A DNA stretch of 64,000 nucleotides from an uncultured Bacteroidales bacterium. Lineage in GTDB: Bacteria; Bacteroidota; Bacteroidia; Bacteroidales; UBA932. The position numbers and the translations under genes were made by a program. Under the pieces are notes generated by a model that saw only the letters and a list, made by a program, of their open reading frames with translations, did not search any database and had not been told where the DNA came from. Positions 38,101 through 47,820 of the stretch are shown here, one piece after another; within the stretch, counting starts at the first letter, position 1; the number at the start of each line of letters is the position of its first letter. Location: NCBI GenBank assembly GCA_944322575.1, contig CALUPK010000001.1, positions 109,319-173,318 of the forward strand. The letters run 5' to 3'.

Positions 38101-39046
38101 CGCTGATGGACTTGTAGTTGTAGATGCGGTCGATGACCTCGGCGAACATGTCGGCTACGGAGAGGACGGTGAATTTCGACAGGTCGGTGCCGGCCGGGGC
38201 TCTCAGGGGTATGGTGTCGGTTACGACCACCTCCTGGAGGGCGGACTTGTTGATGCGCTCGTAGGCCTGACCGGAGAATACCGGGTGTGTGGCCATGGCC
38301 CTTACGCTGAGGGCACCCTTCTCCATGAGCATGTCGGCGGCCTTGGTGATGGTGCCGGCGGTGTCGATCATGTCGTCGATGATGACGATGTTGCGGCCCT
38401 CCACGTCTCCGATGGCGGTCATGGAGCCTACAACGTTTGGACGCTCACGCGATTTGTGGCAGATGATCATGGGGCAGCCCAGCACGCGGGAGTAGGCGTT
38501 GGCTCTCTTGGCGCCTCCCATATCGGGAGCTGCTATCGAGAGGTTGTCCAGCTGCATGTCGCGCAGGTAGGGCAGGAAAATGGTGCTGGCGTATATGTGG
38601 TCTACCGGGAAGTCGAAGAAACCCTGGATCTGGTCGGCGTGCAGGTCGGTGGTGATGACCCTGTCGCAGCCGGCGGCTACCAGGAGGTTGGCCACTAATT
38701 TCGCTCCGATGGATACTCTGGGACGGTCTTTGCGGTCCTGACGTGCCCATCCGAAGTAGGGGATGACGGCGATGACCTTGTAGGCCGATGCGCGTCGGGC
38801 TGCGTCGATCATGAGCAGGAGCTCGAAGAGGTTGTCCAGAGGGGGAAATGTGGACTGAACGATGAAGGTGGTGGTTCCGCGGACGGATTCGTTGAAGGCG
38901 GGCTGGAACTCGCCGTCGCTGAAGTCTGTTACGATGGAGTCGCCGAGGTCGAGTCCGAGGGACTTGGCTATCTTCTCGGCCAGATAACGGGATCCTCTGC
39001 ATGAGAAGATCTTGATACCGTGGGTGTGGGTAGTGGTGTGATTCAT
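38084..39046 (-). CDS. prs: Ribose-phosphate pyrophosphokinase
   Basis: Prs makes PRPP from ribose 5-phosphate and ATP for nucleotide, NAD, His and Trp synthesis. The 320-residue protein has the ATP flexible loop YFGWARQDRKDRPR near 104-117, the metal-binding DLHADQIQGFF motif near 138-148, and the PRPP loop IVIIDDMIDTAGTI near 224-237. Placement before nadE makes biological sense because PRPP feeds NAD synthesis. It is 12 bp after engB. Confidence 0.96.
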   Translation of the reverse strand: MNHTTTHTHGIKIFSCRGSRYLAEKIAKSLGLDLGDSIVTDFSDGEFQPAFNESVRGTTTFIVQSTFPPLDNLFELLLMIDAARRASAYKVIAVIPYFGWARQDRKDRPRVSIGAKLVANLLVAAGCDRVITTDLHADQIQGFFDFPVDHIYASTIFLPYLRDMQLDNLSIAAPDMGGAKRANAYSRVLGCPMIICHKSRERPNVVGSMTAIGDVEGRNIVIIDDMIDTAGTITKAADMLMEKGALSVRAMATHPVFSGQAYERINKSALQEVVVTDTIPLRAPAGTDLSKFTVLSVADMFAEVIDRIYNYKSISDAFGF

Positions 39047-39058
39047 ATGGTCAGTATT

Positions 39059-39676
39059 TTATCGTTTGTCTTCTGCTGTTGTTTTTGCGCTTTTCAGGTC
39101 AGCTTCTATCTCATCCAGTATTTCTTCCCTGCCTGTGCGTTTTTCTGACGATGCGGGTATGATGCTGACACCGGGATGGATGGCTCCGATGGCTTCTGTC
39201 ATGTATTCCATGCTGCGGTCCAAAGCTGCCTTTGAAAGTTTGTCGCACTTGGTCAGGATGACGGTGAAGGGGATGCCGGCTCCTGCCACCGCGGTGATGA
39301 AGCTGCGGTCTATCTCCTGCAGCTCGTGTCTGGAGTCTATCAGGATGAAGAGCCGTGCGAGCTCCTCCGAGTGGCTGACGTAATCCTCTATCATGGCTTT
39401 CAGGGTGGCCTGCGCCTTCTTCGAGGCCTTTGCGAAGCCGTAGCCGGGCAGGTCTACCAGGTACCACTTCCCGTTGATGAGAAAATGGTTGACTAATATC
39501 GTCTTGCCTGGCATGGACGAAGTCTTGGCCAGATCCTTGCGGCCGCACAGCATGTTGATAAGCGAGGACTTGCCCACGTTGGAACGTCCTATGAAGGCGT
39601 ACTCCGGCGCCCTCAGCTTCGGTTTCTGAGTCACGTTGGTGCTGCTTCCCTGAAATATGGCCGTCTTGATTATCAT
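39059..39676 (-). CDS. engB: Ribosome biogenesis GTPase EngB (YsxC)
   Basis: EngB is a small GTPase needed for late 50S assembly and division. The 205-residue protein shows the G1 loop GRSNVGKSS (residues 31-39), the G2/switch segment SSMPGKT, the G3 motif DLPGYGFAK and the G4 motif TKCDKL. It is the first gene of an operon that ends in another 50S assembly GTPase, der. The promoter box TACTTTTG lies 16 nt upstream. Confidence 0.96.
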   Translation of the reverse strand: MIIKTAIFQGSSTNVTQKPKLRAPEYAFIGRSNVGKSSLINMLCGRKDLAKTSSMPGKTILVNHFLINGKWYLVDLPGYGFAKASKKAQATLKAMIEDYVSHSEELARLFILIDSRHELQEIDRSFITAVAGAGIPFTVILTKCDKLSKAALDRSMEYMTEAIGAIHPGVSIIPASSEKRTGREEILDEIEADLKSAKTTAEDKR

Positions 39677-39692
39677 ACCTTATTTAAAACGG

Positions 39693-39700
39693 CAAAAGTA
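39693..39700 (-). promoter_or_regulatory. Putative engB operon -7 promoter box
   Basis: The minus strand reads TACTTTTG, 16 nt before the engB ATG. Confidence 0.5.
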
Positions 39701-39732
39701 GCAAATTTTCCATACCGTTCGCGGATTTGTGC

Positions 39733-39740
39733 TAAATTTG
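39733..39740 (+). promoter_or_regulatory. Putative xseA -7 promoter box
   Basis: TAAATTTG matches TAnnTTTG, 33 nt before the ATG at 39774. It could drive xseA, xseB and the glycogen genes, since no other good box was seen before 52977. Confidence 0.5.
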
Positions 39741-39773
39741 TTTTGTGCAAATACAATAAAAAATCTACGGAAT

Positions 39774-41096
39774 ATGCAGGAATACATCACATTGACCCGA
39801 CTGCTGCAGGGAATACGTGGGGCTGTGGCGGACAATTTCCCCGCTCCGGTATGGGTGCGGGCGGAAATCCATGAGCTTAAAATGCACAATAACGGACACT
39901 GCTACTTAGAACTGGTGGAGAAGGGCTCCGGGCGGGATCTGTTCAGCGCAAAGGTCCAGGCGGTCATCTGGAGGTCAAGGCGGTCTATAGTCGAGGCGGC
40001 CTTCTATCAGGGGACGGGGCGCCGGTTAGAAGTCGGAATGACGGTGCTGGTGCTGGTGCGGGTGCAGTATTCGGAGGTCTACGGGATGAGCCTGAGCATC
40101 GAGGATATCGACCCGGCTTTCACGCTCGGGGAGGTGGAACTGGCCCGGCAGCGGACCCTGGAGAGGCTGCGCAAGGAGGGTATGATAGACATGAACAGTA
40201 CCCTGCCGCTGCCCCGGCTGCCTAAGCGCTTCGCCCTGATCACTTCTGAGACGGCGGCGGGCTACGGGGATTTCATGCACCATCTCTACGACAACGGTTA
40301 CGGCTTCAAGTTCTATACCCGTCTGTATCAGGCTCCGATGCAGGGACCGACAGCACCGGGGGGCATCATTTCCGCCTTAGATGCGGTAATGGCCGATGTG
40401 GAGGCCGGGGAGGTCTACGACGCGGTGCTGCTGCTGCGCGGAGGCGGGGCTGTGGCCGACTTAGTCTGCTTCGACGACTACGACTTAGCCGTGAATATCG
40501 CCCAGTTCCCGCTGCCCGTGATGGTGGCCGTGGGACACGAGCGCGACACGCATATCTGCGACATGGTGGCCGCCCGCTCGGTCAAGACACCTACCGCCCT
40601 CGCTGACCTGATAGTGAATGCCTTCGTGGAGGAGGACGCCTCTCTGACCGCTTTAAGTGACCGGCTGCGCTCCTCGGTTACGCTCAGGCTCGACGGTATG
40701 CGCCAGCGGCTCGAGCAGACCGCCCGCCGCTTAGGTTCAGGCACCGAGATGCGCTGCCGCCTTGAACGCAACCGTATGGACATGCTCCTGATGCGTATGC
40801 GGAAGGGTGTGACTCTCCGTTCCGGCAATGAACTGAATGCCCTTAACATCCTGTGGATGCGGATCAGAAGCGGTACTGCCCTGCGTCTGAAAGCCGAGTC
40901 AGGCAAACTCGACATGCTCGAGCTCCGTGTCCGCAAGGGCGACCCCGTGGCCATGCTCCGTCCCGGCAGCGCCTACGTCCTCCGCGACCGCCGCCCCGTC
41001 GAGTCCGCTGCCGACCTCACCCCCGGCGACCGCCTCGACCTTCTCCTGCGCGACGGCTCCGCCCGTTGCCTCGTCGAATCCGTGAATCAGGGGTAG
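39774..41096 (+). CDS. xseA: Exodeoxyribonuclease VII large subunit
   Basis: XseA is the catalytic subunit of exonuclease VII, which degrades single-stranded DNA. With the start at 39774 (MQEYITLTRL) it has 440 residues. It shows an N-terminal OB fold (residues about 1-100), the catalytic core with the MVAVGHERDTHICDMVAARS motif and TPTALADLIV near 260-295, and a long coiled-coil tail made of repeated MRxRxGxxLR-type units. An in-frame ATG at 39729 is less likely because it precedes the promoter box. xseB follows after 58 bp. Confidence 0.95.
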   Translation: MQEYITLTRLLQGIRGAVADNFPAPVWVRAEIHELKMHNNGHCYLELVEKGSGRDLFSAKVQAVIWRSRRSIVEAAFYQGTGRRLEVGMTVLVLVRVQYSEVYGMSLSIEDIDPAFTLGEVELARQRTLERLRKEGMIDMNSTLPLPRLPKRFALITSETAAGYGDFMHHLYDNGYGFKFYTRLYQAPMQGPTAPGGIISALDAVMADVEAGEVYDAVLLLRGGGAVADLVCFDDYDLAVNIAQFPLPVMVAVGHERDTHICDMVAARSVKTPTALADLIVNAFVEEDASLTALSDRLRSSVTLRLDGMRQRLEQTARRLGSGTEMRCRLERNRMDMLLMRMRKGVTLRSGNELNALNILWMRIRSGTALRLKAESGKLDMLELRVRKGDPVAMLRPGSAYVLRDRRPVESAADLTPGDRLDLLLRDGSARCLVESVNQG

Positions 41097-41154
41097 GGGC
41101 TTGCGCGGTATCGGATTTTTTTGTAAATTGCAACGATGTTTTAAATTTTCAAAT

Positions 41155-41352
41155 ATGGCAGAACTGGAAAAAATGAAATATGAGGAGGCGCTGGGGCGTC
41201 TGGAAAAGATTGTGGCTCAGATCGAGGATCCGCAGACTGCGGTGGGGGATATCCCGGCAAAGGTGAAGGAGGCGGCAGCGCTGTTGACATATTGCCGCAG
41301 GATGCTCAAGGATAGTGAGGAAAGCATAGGAAAAATACTCGAGGAACAATAA
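41155..41352 (+). CDS. xseB: Exodeoxyribonuclease VII small subunit
   Basis: XseB is the small helical subunit that coats the coiled-coil tail of XseA. With the start at 41155 (MAELEKMKYEEALGRLEKIV) the protein is 65 residues, the usual length, and it shows the YEEALGRLEKIVAQIE pattern of the family. The in-frame ATG at 41101 is rejected because the extra 18 residues are atypical. It lies 11 bp before glgB. Confidence 0.9.
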   Translation: MAELEKMKYEEALGRLEKIVAQIEDPQTAVGDIPAKVKEAAALLTYCRRMLKDSEESIGKILEEQ

Positions 41353-41363
41353 AAACAACAGAT

Positions 41364-43337
41364 ATGATCTACGATACCGACCCTTATTTGTCTCCCTACC
41401 GCGGACAGATAGACAGACGCTACAGGGAGCTGGTAATCAGAAAACAGGAACTGGCCGGATACGGCAGGCGGATTGCCGATGCGGTGAATAACCATCTGTA
41501 CTACGGAGTACACGCCGACAGGAAGGAGGTGGTCTTCAGGGAATGGGCTCCGAACGCCACGGCGATGTACGTTATCGGGGATTTCAACGGCTGGCAGAAA
41601 AATGCGAAATACCGTATGAACCCTGTCGGCGGCGGCAACTGGGAACTCCGTCTGCCGGCTGCGGAGGTGCCTCACGGCTCTCTGTTCAAATGGATAGTGG
41701 AATGGAACGGCGGCAGCGGCGAGAGGCTTCCGGCCTATGCGACCCGCTGCGTCCAGGACCCGGAGACGAAGATTTTCTCCGCCCAGGTATGGCTTCCTCC
41801 TAAGAAGTACCGCTGGCGGCATACCCGCTTTGTCCCGCACAACCGCTGCCCCCTCATCTACGAGGCCCATATCGGCATGAGCTCCGAGGAGGAGAAGGTC
41901 GCCTCGTTCGACGAGTTCCGTCAGAACGTGCTGCCGCGCATCCGCGACCTCGGGTACAACACCCTGCAGATAATGGCCCTCCAGGAGCATCCCTACTACG
42001 GCTCCTTCGGCTATCAGGTCTCCAACTTCTTCGCCTTGAGCTCCCGCTTCGGCACTCCGGAGGAGTTCAAGGCCTTAGTGGACGAGGCGCACGGGATGGG
42101 CATTGCTGTGGTCATGGACATAGTACACTCGCACGCGGTGGACAATGAGGTGGAGGGCATCGGTATGCTCGACGGCACCGAGTACCTCTACTGTCACGCA
42201 GGGGCAAGGGGACGGCACCCGGCCTGGGGCTCGCGGTGCTTCAACTACGGCAAGCCATCGACGGTCCATTTCCTCCTCTCTAACATCAAGTTCTGGATGG
42301 AGGAGTACCGTATAGACGGTTTCCGCTTCGACGGGGTGACCAGCATGATATATTTAGATCACGGCCTGGGCAAGGACTTTACGGACTATTCCTGCTATTT
42401 CGACGGCAATCAGGACGAGGACGCCCTGCTCTATCTCGGCCTGGCCAACATCATGATAAAGGAAATAAATCCCAAGGCCATCACCATCGCTGAGGACGTC
42501 AGCGGCATGCCCGGGCTGGCGGCTCCTGCGGGAGTGGGCGGCATCGGCTTCGACTTCCGATTGAGCATGGGCATCGCCGATCACTGGATCAAGTGGATAA
42601 AGGAGCGCAAGGACGAGGACTGGAGCATGGGCGAGATATACTACGAACTGACCAACAAGCGGGCCGACGAGCGCACGGTCTCCTACGCCGAGTGCCACGA
42701 TCAGGCCCTTGTGGGTGACAAGACGATCATCTTCCGTCTGATGGACAAGGAGATGTACACGGCAATGAACAAGGCTTCGCAGAACCTCACAGTGGAGCGA
42801 GGTATGGCCCTGCACAAGATGATAAGGCTCGTGACGATAGCCACGGCCGGTGACGGTTACCTGAACTTCATGGGCAATGAGTTCGGCCATCCCGAGTGGA
42901 TAGACTTCCCCCGTGAGGGGAACGGCTGGTCCTATTTCTACGCCCGCCGCCAGTGGTCCTTGAGCGACAACCCGGACCTGCGCTACGGCGAACTCCGGGA
43001 TTTCGACCGGGCGATGATACACCTTTTTGCTGATAACAATATCCTGACAGAGCGTCCCGTGCAACTTTACGTGGATGAGGCCCGAAAAGTTTTGATTTTT
43101 GCAAGAGGATGTTTTATCTTTGCGCTCAATTTCCACCCATCTGAGTCGGTGGCAGACTTCAAGTTCCCGGCACCGGCTGGAGAATACAGACAAGTACTTG
43201 ATACAGATGCGTCTGTGTTCGGAGGTTTCGGGCGGAATGACGAGAGCACGGCTCATTTTACCGTGCGGGATAACGACTGTGACACACTTTCCCTTTACCT
43301 GCCAAGCAGGTCGGCCATAGTCCTGAAACGAAAGTAA
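41364..43337 (+). CDS. glgB: 1,4-alpha-glucan branching enzyme
   Basis: GlgB introduces alpha-1,6 branches into glycogen. The 657-residue protein has an N-terminal CBM48 domain (EVVFREWAPNATAMYVIGDF near residues 53-72) and a GH13 catalytic barrel. The catalytic residues are Asp323 (GFRFDGVTSM), Glu377 (IAEDVSG) and Asp446 (YAECHDQALVG). The long barrel sequence resembles the eukaryotic-type (GH13 subfamily 8) branching enzymes rather than the E. coli type. It opens a run of five glycogen genes on one strand. Confidence 0.95.
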   Translation: MIYDTDPYLSPYRGQIDRRYRELVIRKQELAGYGRRIADAVNNHLYYGVHADRKEVVFREWAPNATAMYVIGDFNGWQKNAKYRMNPVGGGNWELRLPAAEVPHGSLFKWIVEWNGGSGERLPAYATRCVQDPETKIFSAQVWLPPKKYRWRHTRFVPHNRCPLIYEAHIGMSSEEEKVASFDEFRQNVLPRIRDLGYNTLQIMALQEHPYYGSFGYQVSNFFALSSRFGTPEEFKALVDEAHGMGIAVVMDIVHSHAVDNEVEGIGMLDGTEYLYCHAGARGRHPAWGSRCFNYGKPSTVHFLLSNIKFWMEEYRIDGFRFDGVTSMIYLDHGLGKDFTDYSCYFDGNQDEDALLYLGLANIMIKEINPKAITIAEDVSGMPGLAAPAGVGGIGFDFRLSMGIADHWIKWIKERKDEDWSMGEIYYELTNKRADERTVSYAECHDQALVGDKTIIFRLMDKEMYTAMNKASQNLTVERGMALHKMIRLVTIATAGDGYLNFMGNEFGHPEWIDFPREGNGWSYFYARRQWSLSDNPDLRYGELRDFDRAMIHLFADNNILTERPVQLYVDEARKVLIFARGCFIFALNFHPSESVADFKFPAPAGEYRQVLDTDASVFGGFGRNDESTAHFTVRDNDCDTLSLYLPSRSAIVLKRK

Positions 43338-43354
43338 CATATTAATAAAGGTAT

Positions 43355-45298
43355 ATGTCGTATCTTAAATTTGACAAAGAAGAATTGGTGAACTTAGAGT
43401 ACTCTCTGGTCAGGGAAGTGCTCGCCACCAATAAGACCGGCGGATATCTGAACACTACACTCGTAGGCTGCAATACCCGCAAGTACCACGGTCTGTTTGT
43501 GCTCCCCGTCAAGAACTTCGACAACAGAAGGTATGTCCTTCTATCCTCGCTGGATGAGACACTTATCCAGCATGGCCGGGAATTCAATCTCGGTATTCAC
43601 TGTTATGGCAAGAACAACTATGAGCCCCGCGGACACAAATACATCGTGGATTTCGAGTTCGACAAGTACCCCACGATTACCTACAGGGTCGGAGGTATCC
43701 TCTTCAGCAAGTCCATGCTCTTCCTGCACAACAAGGAGCAGCTGCTGATCAAGTACACCCTGCTCGACGCCCACTCGGCCACTACGCTGCGCCTCAGACC
43801 GTTCCTTTCATTTAGGGAAATACACACCCTGACCCATGCCAACGAGGATGCGGACCGCGGATACGTGACCGTGGAGAACGGAGCCGCCTACAGGCTCTAC
43901 GAAGGTTTCCCCACCGTCAACCTCCAGCTCAACAAGCAGAACGATTATTTCCACAACCCCGACTGGTACTACAACATCGAGTATCTCGAGGAGAAGCGCC
44001 GCGGCTTCGAGTATCAGGAGGACCTCTATACCCCCGGCTACTTCGAGCTCCCCATCAAAAAAGGAGAATCGATAGTAGTGTCGGTATCCACTTCCCCCGT
44101 AGCGGCGAAAGGCCTTTCCGGAGTATTCACCCGCGAGGCCGCCAAGAGGATTTCCCTCCAGAGCTACGACGACTGCCTGCACCGTGCAGCCAAGCAGTTC
44201 ATCGTCAACACCGGCAAGGGCCTCAAGGAGATATACGCCGGCTACACCTGGCTCGGCAAGGGACTGCGCGAGACCTTCATCTCCCTGCCCGGCCTGACCC
44301 TTTTCGCCGACGGAGACACCGCCCAGTTCGAGGAGGTGCTCGAGAGCACTTTCAAGATATACAACCATCAGCTCCTGCATGGATCCAAGCAGGTGGACGC
44401 TGCCCTGTGGCTGTTCTGGGTTATCCAGCAGTATGCGGCCTTTACCGGTGACGCTCAGGGTACATGGCTGAAATACCGCACGAAGCTCAAGGCCATCCTC
44501 AAGAGCTTCCTCGACGGAGGCCGCATGGGAGTCTCCCTGTCCGACAACGGTCTGCTGTGGGCCAGAATGAACGGTGTGGCCATGACCTGGATGAACGCCT
44601 ACGACAAGGACGGAGTGCCCGTCACCGAGCGCAGCGGTTTTCAGGTGGAGACCAACGCCTTCTGGTACAACGCCGTCAGCTACATGATCGACATGGAGAC
44701 CAAGTACGGCTCAGACACCCGTTTCGTATATCAGCTCCAGGCCGTGAAGGATAAGATAGACGCCAACTTCTACAACGTCTTCTGGTGTGAGGAGCGCCAG
44801 CATCTGGCCGACTACGTGGACGAGAACGGACAGAATGTCTTCACCCGTCCCAACCAGATCTTCGCCTGCAGCTTAGACTACTCCCCTCTGAGCGAGGAGG
44901 TCAAAGGCAAGATTATGGAGGCTGTCAAGAGGGAACTGCTCACCGAGCGCGGCATCCGTACCCTCTCTCCCAAGAATTCTCTCTACAAGGGAGTATATGA
45001 CGGAAACCAGAATCAGAGAGACCATTCCTATCATCAGGGCTCGACCCGGGTATGGCTCCTGACTTACTATATCGAGGCCATGCTGAAACTCTACGGAGGC
45101 ATGTCCGTCCGCAGGGCCACTGAGCTCATCAACGCATTCGAGGAAGATATCGAGCGTCACGGCGTCGGAGCCATCTGTGAGCTCTACGACGGCGATCCCC
45201 CGCACAATCCTCACGGAGCCATCTCCAGCGCAGTGGCCACCGCATCCCTGCTTCGTTCCGAATATCTTGTAAACAAATATAAAACGGAGGAGTTATGA
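43355..45298 (+). CDS. Glycogen debranching enzyme (amylo-alpha-1,6-glucosidase type)
   Basis: A 647-residue protein of the archaeal/bacterial glycogen debranching (GDE) family. The N-terminal beta domain includes REVLATNKTGGYLNTTLVGC and NTRKYHGLFVLPV (residues about 18-52). The C-terminal alpha/alpha barrel has LWARMNGVAMTWMNAYDKDG and TERSGFQVETNAFWYNAV near 390-430, matching the family's TWMDA...VEINALWYNA pattern. It should hydrolyse alpha-1,6 linkages left after phosphorolysis. It starts 17 bp after glgB and overlaps the next gene by 4 bp. Confidence 0.92.
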   Translation: MSYLKFDKEELVNLEYSLVREVLATNKTGGYLNTTLVGCNTRKYHGLFVLPVKNFDNRRYVLLSSLDETLIQHGREFNLGIHCYGKNNYEPRGHKYIVDFEFDKYPTITYRVGGILFSKSMLFLHNKEQLLIKYTLLDAHSATTLRLRPFLSFREIHTLTHANEDADRGYVTVENGAAYRLYEGFPTVNLQLNKQNDYFHNPDWYYNIEYLEEKRRGFEYQEDLYTPGYFELPIKKGESIVVSVSTSPVAAKGLSGVFTREAAKRISLQSYDDCLHRAAKQFIVNTGKGLKEIYAGYTWLGKGLRETFISLPGLTLFADGDTAQFEEVLESTFKIYNHQLLHGSKQVDAALWLFWVIQQYAAFTGDAQGTWLKYRTKLKAILKSFLDGGRMGVSLSDNGLLWARMNGVAMTWMNAYDKDGVPVTERSGFQVETNAFWYNAVSYMIDMETKYGSDTRFVYQLQAVKDKIDANFYNVFWCEERQHLADYVDENGQNVFTRPNQIFACSLDYSPLSEEVKGKIMEAVKRELLTERGIRTLSPKNSLYKGVYDGNQNQRDHSYHQGSTRVWLLTYYIEAMLKLYGGMSVRRATELINAFEEDIERHGVGAICELYDGDPPHNPHGAISSAVATASLLRSEYLVNKYKTEEL

Positions 45299-46575
45299 GA
45301 GTCTTAATGTTCGGATGGGAGTTTCCGCCCCATATCTCTGGCGGACTCGGAACGGCCTGCTACGGCATGGTCAGAGGCTTGGCCAACAATGATGTGGATG
45401 TACTTTTCGTAATGCCTTCGGCTTCCGGAGACGAGGACGGCTCAGTGGCGCATATCATCAATGCGAGCGATGTGGAGGCCACAGACATCAAGTGCAGCCC
45501 GATGGATTTCCTGCAGAGAATCAATTTCCTCAGGATAGGCTCCAACTTAGTGCCTTATGTCGATCCCCGAGATTTTACCGAGATGGTCGAGGAAGACAGG
45601 CACAATCAGGTCAATGACTTCAAAATCAACTTCAAGCAGAAATACAAATTCTCCGGCAAGTACGGCACCAACCTCATGGAGGAGGTAGCCCGCTACGCCC
45701 TCGTGGGAGGAACCATCGCACTGCAGAATCAGTTCGATGTCATCCACGCGCACGACTGGCTTACCTACGCAGCGGGAGTGGCTGCCAAGAGACTTACCGG
45801 CAAGCCGTTAGTGGTCCATGTCCATGCCACGGAGTTCGACCGTACCGGCGAGAATGTCAATACTCAGGTCTACGCCCTCGAAAAGATGGGCATGGAGGCT
45901 GCCGACAAGGTAATCACCGTCAGCAACCTTACCCGCAACATCGTCATCAACCGCTACGGCATATCGCCCGATAAGGTGGTCACGGTCCACAACGCGGTGG
46001 ACTTCAGTGGCCGCAACGAGATAGACGTGCAGCGCGGGGTGCCCGAGAAGGTGGTCACCTTCTTAGGCCGTATCACTTTCCAGAAAGGACCGGAGTACTT
46101 TATCGAGGCCGCCAACAAGGTCCTCAAATACTATAAGAATGTGCGTTTTGTGATGGCCGGCAGCGGCGACCTGCTCAACCGCTCTATCCGCCGCGTCGCC
46201 AAGTTAGGCATATCCGACAGGTTCCATTTCACCGGCTTCCTCCGCGGAGCCGACGTCCAGAGGATGTTCGCCGTCTCAGACGTGTACGTGATGCCCTCCG
46301 TCTCGGAGCCTTTCGGTATCTCTCCCCTCGAGGCCATGAGGACGGGAGTGCCCACCATCATCTCCAAGCAGTCCGGCGTGGCCGAGGTTCTGAAGCACTC
46401 CATCAAGGTGGACTTCTGGGACATCGATGCCATGGCCGACGCCATCTACGGCCTTCTCAGATATCCCGCCCTCGCGGATATGTCGTCCCGCTGCGGATTA
46501 GAGGAGGTCAACACCCTCAAGTGGAACAACGCAGCACAGAAAATCAAACAAGTTTATTTGTCAACATTGGATTAA
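45295..46575 (+). CDS. GT4-family glycosyltransferase
   Basis: A 426-residue GT-B fold glycosyltransferase of family 4. The N-terminal glycine motif is FGWEFPPHISGGLGTACYG (residues about 6-24), the acceptor-side motif is DVIHAHDWLTYAA near 149-161, and the donor motif is SEPFGISPLEAMRTGVPTIIS near 339-359. Its position in the glycogen operon, overlapping the debranching gene by 4 bp and followed by GH57, points to an alpha-glucan role such as primer formation, but the donor sugar and product are not determined by sequence. Confidence 0.9.
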   Translation: MRVLMFGWEFPPHISGGLGTACYGMVRGLANNDVDVLFVMPSASGDEDGSVAHIINASDVEATDIKCSPMDFLQRINFLRIGSNLVPYVDPRDFTEMVEEDRHNQVNDFKINFKQKYKFSGKYGTNLMEEVARYALVGGTIALQNQFDVIHAHDWLTYAAGVAAKRLTGKPLVVHVHATEFDRTGENVNTQVYALEKMGMEAADKVITVSNLTRNIVINRYGISPDKVVTVHNAVDFSGRNEIDVQRGVPEKVVTFLGRITFQKGPEYFIEAANKVLKYYKNVRFVMAGSGDLLNRSIRRVAKLGISDRFHFTGFLRGADVQRMFAVSDVYVMPSVSEPFGISPLEAMRTGVPTIISKQSGVAEVLKHSIKVDFWDIDAMADAIYGLLRYPALADMSSRCGLEEVNTLKWNNAAQKIKQVYLSTLD

Positions 46576-46587
46576 AAGCACATTATT

Positions 46588-47793
46588 ATGGAAACAAAAC
46601 CTTCAATCTGCATATATTTTCAGGTTCATCAGCCTGACCGTCTCAGACAGTACCGTTTCTTCGATATAGGAAACGACCACCACTATTACGATGACTTTGC
46701 CAACAGGACTATCCTCCGCCGTGTGGCAGAGAGGTGCTACCTGCCCATGAACAAGCTCCTGCTGGAGGTGATAGCCGCCTGCGGCAAGAAGTTCAAGGTG
46801 GCCTTCTCCATCTCCGGATCCGTGATAGAGCAGTTCGAGGCATACGCCCCCGAGGTGCTCGACAGCTTCAAGGCCTTAGCCGCCACAGGCTGCGTGGAGT
46901 TCATCGGCGAGACCTATTCACATACTTTAGCATCCCTGTTCTCGCCCTCAGAGTTCGAGAAACAGGTCAAGCTGCACTCGGCCCTTATCGCCAAACATTT
47001 CGGCAAGAAGCCCAAGACCTTCAGAAACACCGAGCTGATTTACTCCGACGAGATAGGCTCGCTCGTCAGCAAGATGGGCTTTACCTGCATGCTGACCGAA
47101 GGCGCCAAGCACATCTTGGGATGGAAATCCCCCAACTACGTATATACCAACGCTATCAACCCTAAGCTCAAGCTCCTGCTCCGTAATTTCGGCCTGAGCG
47201 ACGACATAGCGTTCCGCTTCTCCGACAAGTCCTGGGACAAGTGGCCCGTGGACACCGGTAAGTACATATCCTGGCTGACCGACTCGATTAAGGACGGGGA
47301 GGTGATCAACCTCTTCATGGACTACGAGACTTTCGGCGAGCATCAGAACGCCTCCACCGGCATCTTCGAGTTCTTCCGCGCCCTTCCCGAGGCCGTGCTC
47401 TCGCAGACCGGTTTCGAGTTCTGCACCCCTCAGCAGGTGATCAAGAAGCATCAGCCCGTGGCTCCTCTCAACGTGCCCTTCCCGATTTCCTGGGCGGACG
47501 AGGAGAGAGACACCACCGCATGGCTCGGAAACGAGCTGCAGAACGAGGCTTCCTCGAAGCTCTACGCCCTCACCGATAAGGTGATAGCCACTGAGGACCA
47601 GAAGATTGCCAAGGATTTCCTGAGACTGCAGGAGAGCGACCATTTCTACTACATGTGTACCAAGTTCTTCTCAGACGGAGCCGTGCACAATTACTTCAAT
47701 CCGTACGACACCCCGTATGAGGCATTTATCAACTACATGAACGTTTTAAGTGACTTTATGCTGAGGATCGACGGACGTCTGAAACAAGAATAA
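46588..47793 (+). CDS. GH57-family alpha-amylase/glucanotransferase
   Basis: A 401-residue GH57 enzyme. The family motifs are YFQVHQPDRL near the N-terminus, the nucleophile Glu149 in RNTELIYSDE, and the acid/base Asp245 in MDYETFGEHQ. GH57 members include alpha-amylases, 4-alpha-glucanotransferases and branching enzymes; the short length and lack of a C-terminal helical domain argue against the branching type. No signal peptide is present, so it acts in the cytoplasm on glycogen or maltodextrin. It is 12 bp after the GT4 gene. Confidence 0.92.
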   Translation: METKPSICIYFQVHQPDRLRQYRFFDIGNDHHYYDDFANRTILRRVAERCYLPMNKLLLEVIAACGKKFKVAFSISGSVIEQFEAYAPEVLDSFKALAATGCVEFIGETYSHTLASLFSPSEFEKQVKLHSALIAKHFGKKPKTFRNTELIYSDEIGSLVSKMGFTCMLTEGAKHILGWKSPNYVYTNAINPKLKLLLRNFGLSDDIAFRFSDKSWDKWPVDTGKYISWLTDSIKDGEVINLFMDYETFGEHQNASTGIFEFFRALPEAVLSQTGFEFCTPQQVIKKHQPVAPLNVPFPISWADEERDTTAWLGNELQNEASSKLYALTDKVIATEDQKIAKDFLRLQESDHFYYMCTKFFSDGAVHNYFNPYDTPYEAFINYMNVLSDFMLRIDGRLKQE

Positions 47794-47820
47794 TATCCGT
47801 TACCAACATCAAGACATTTT

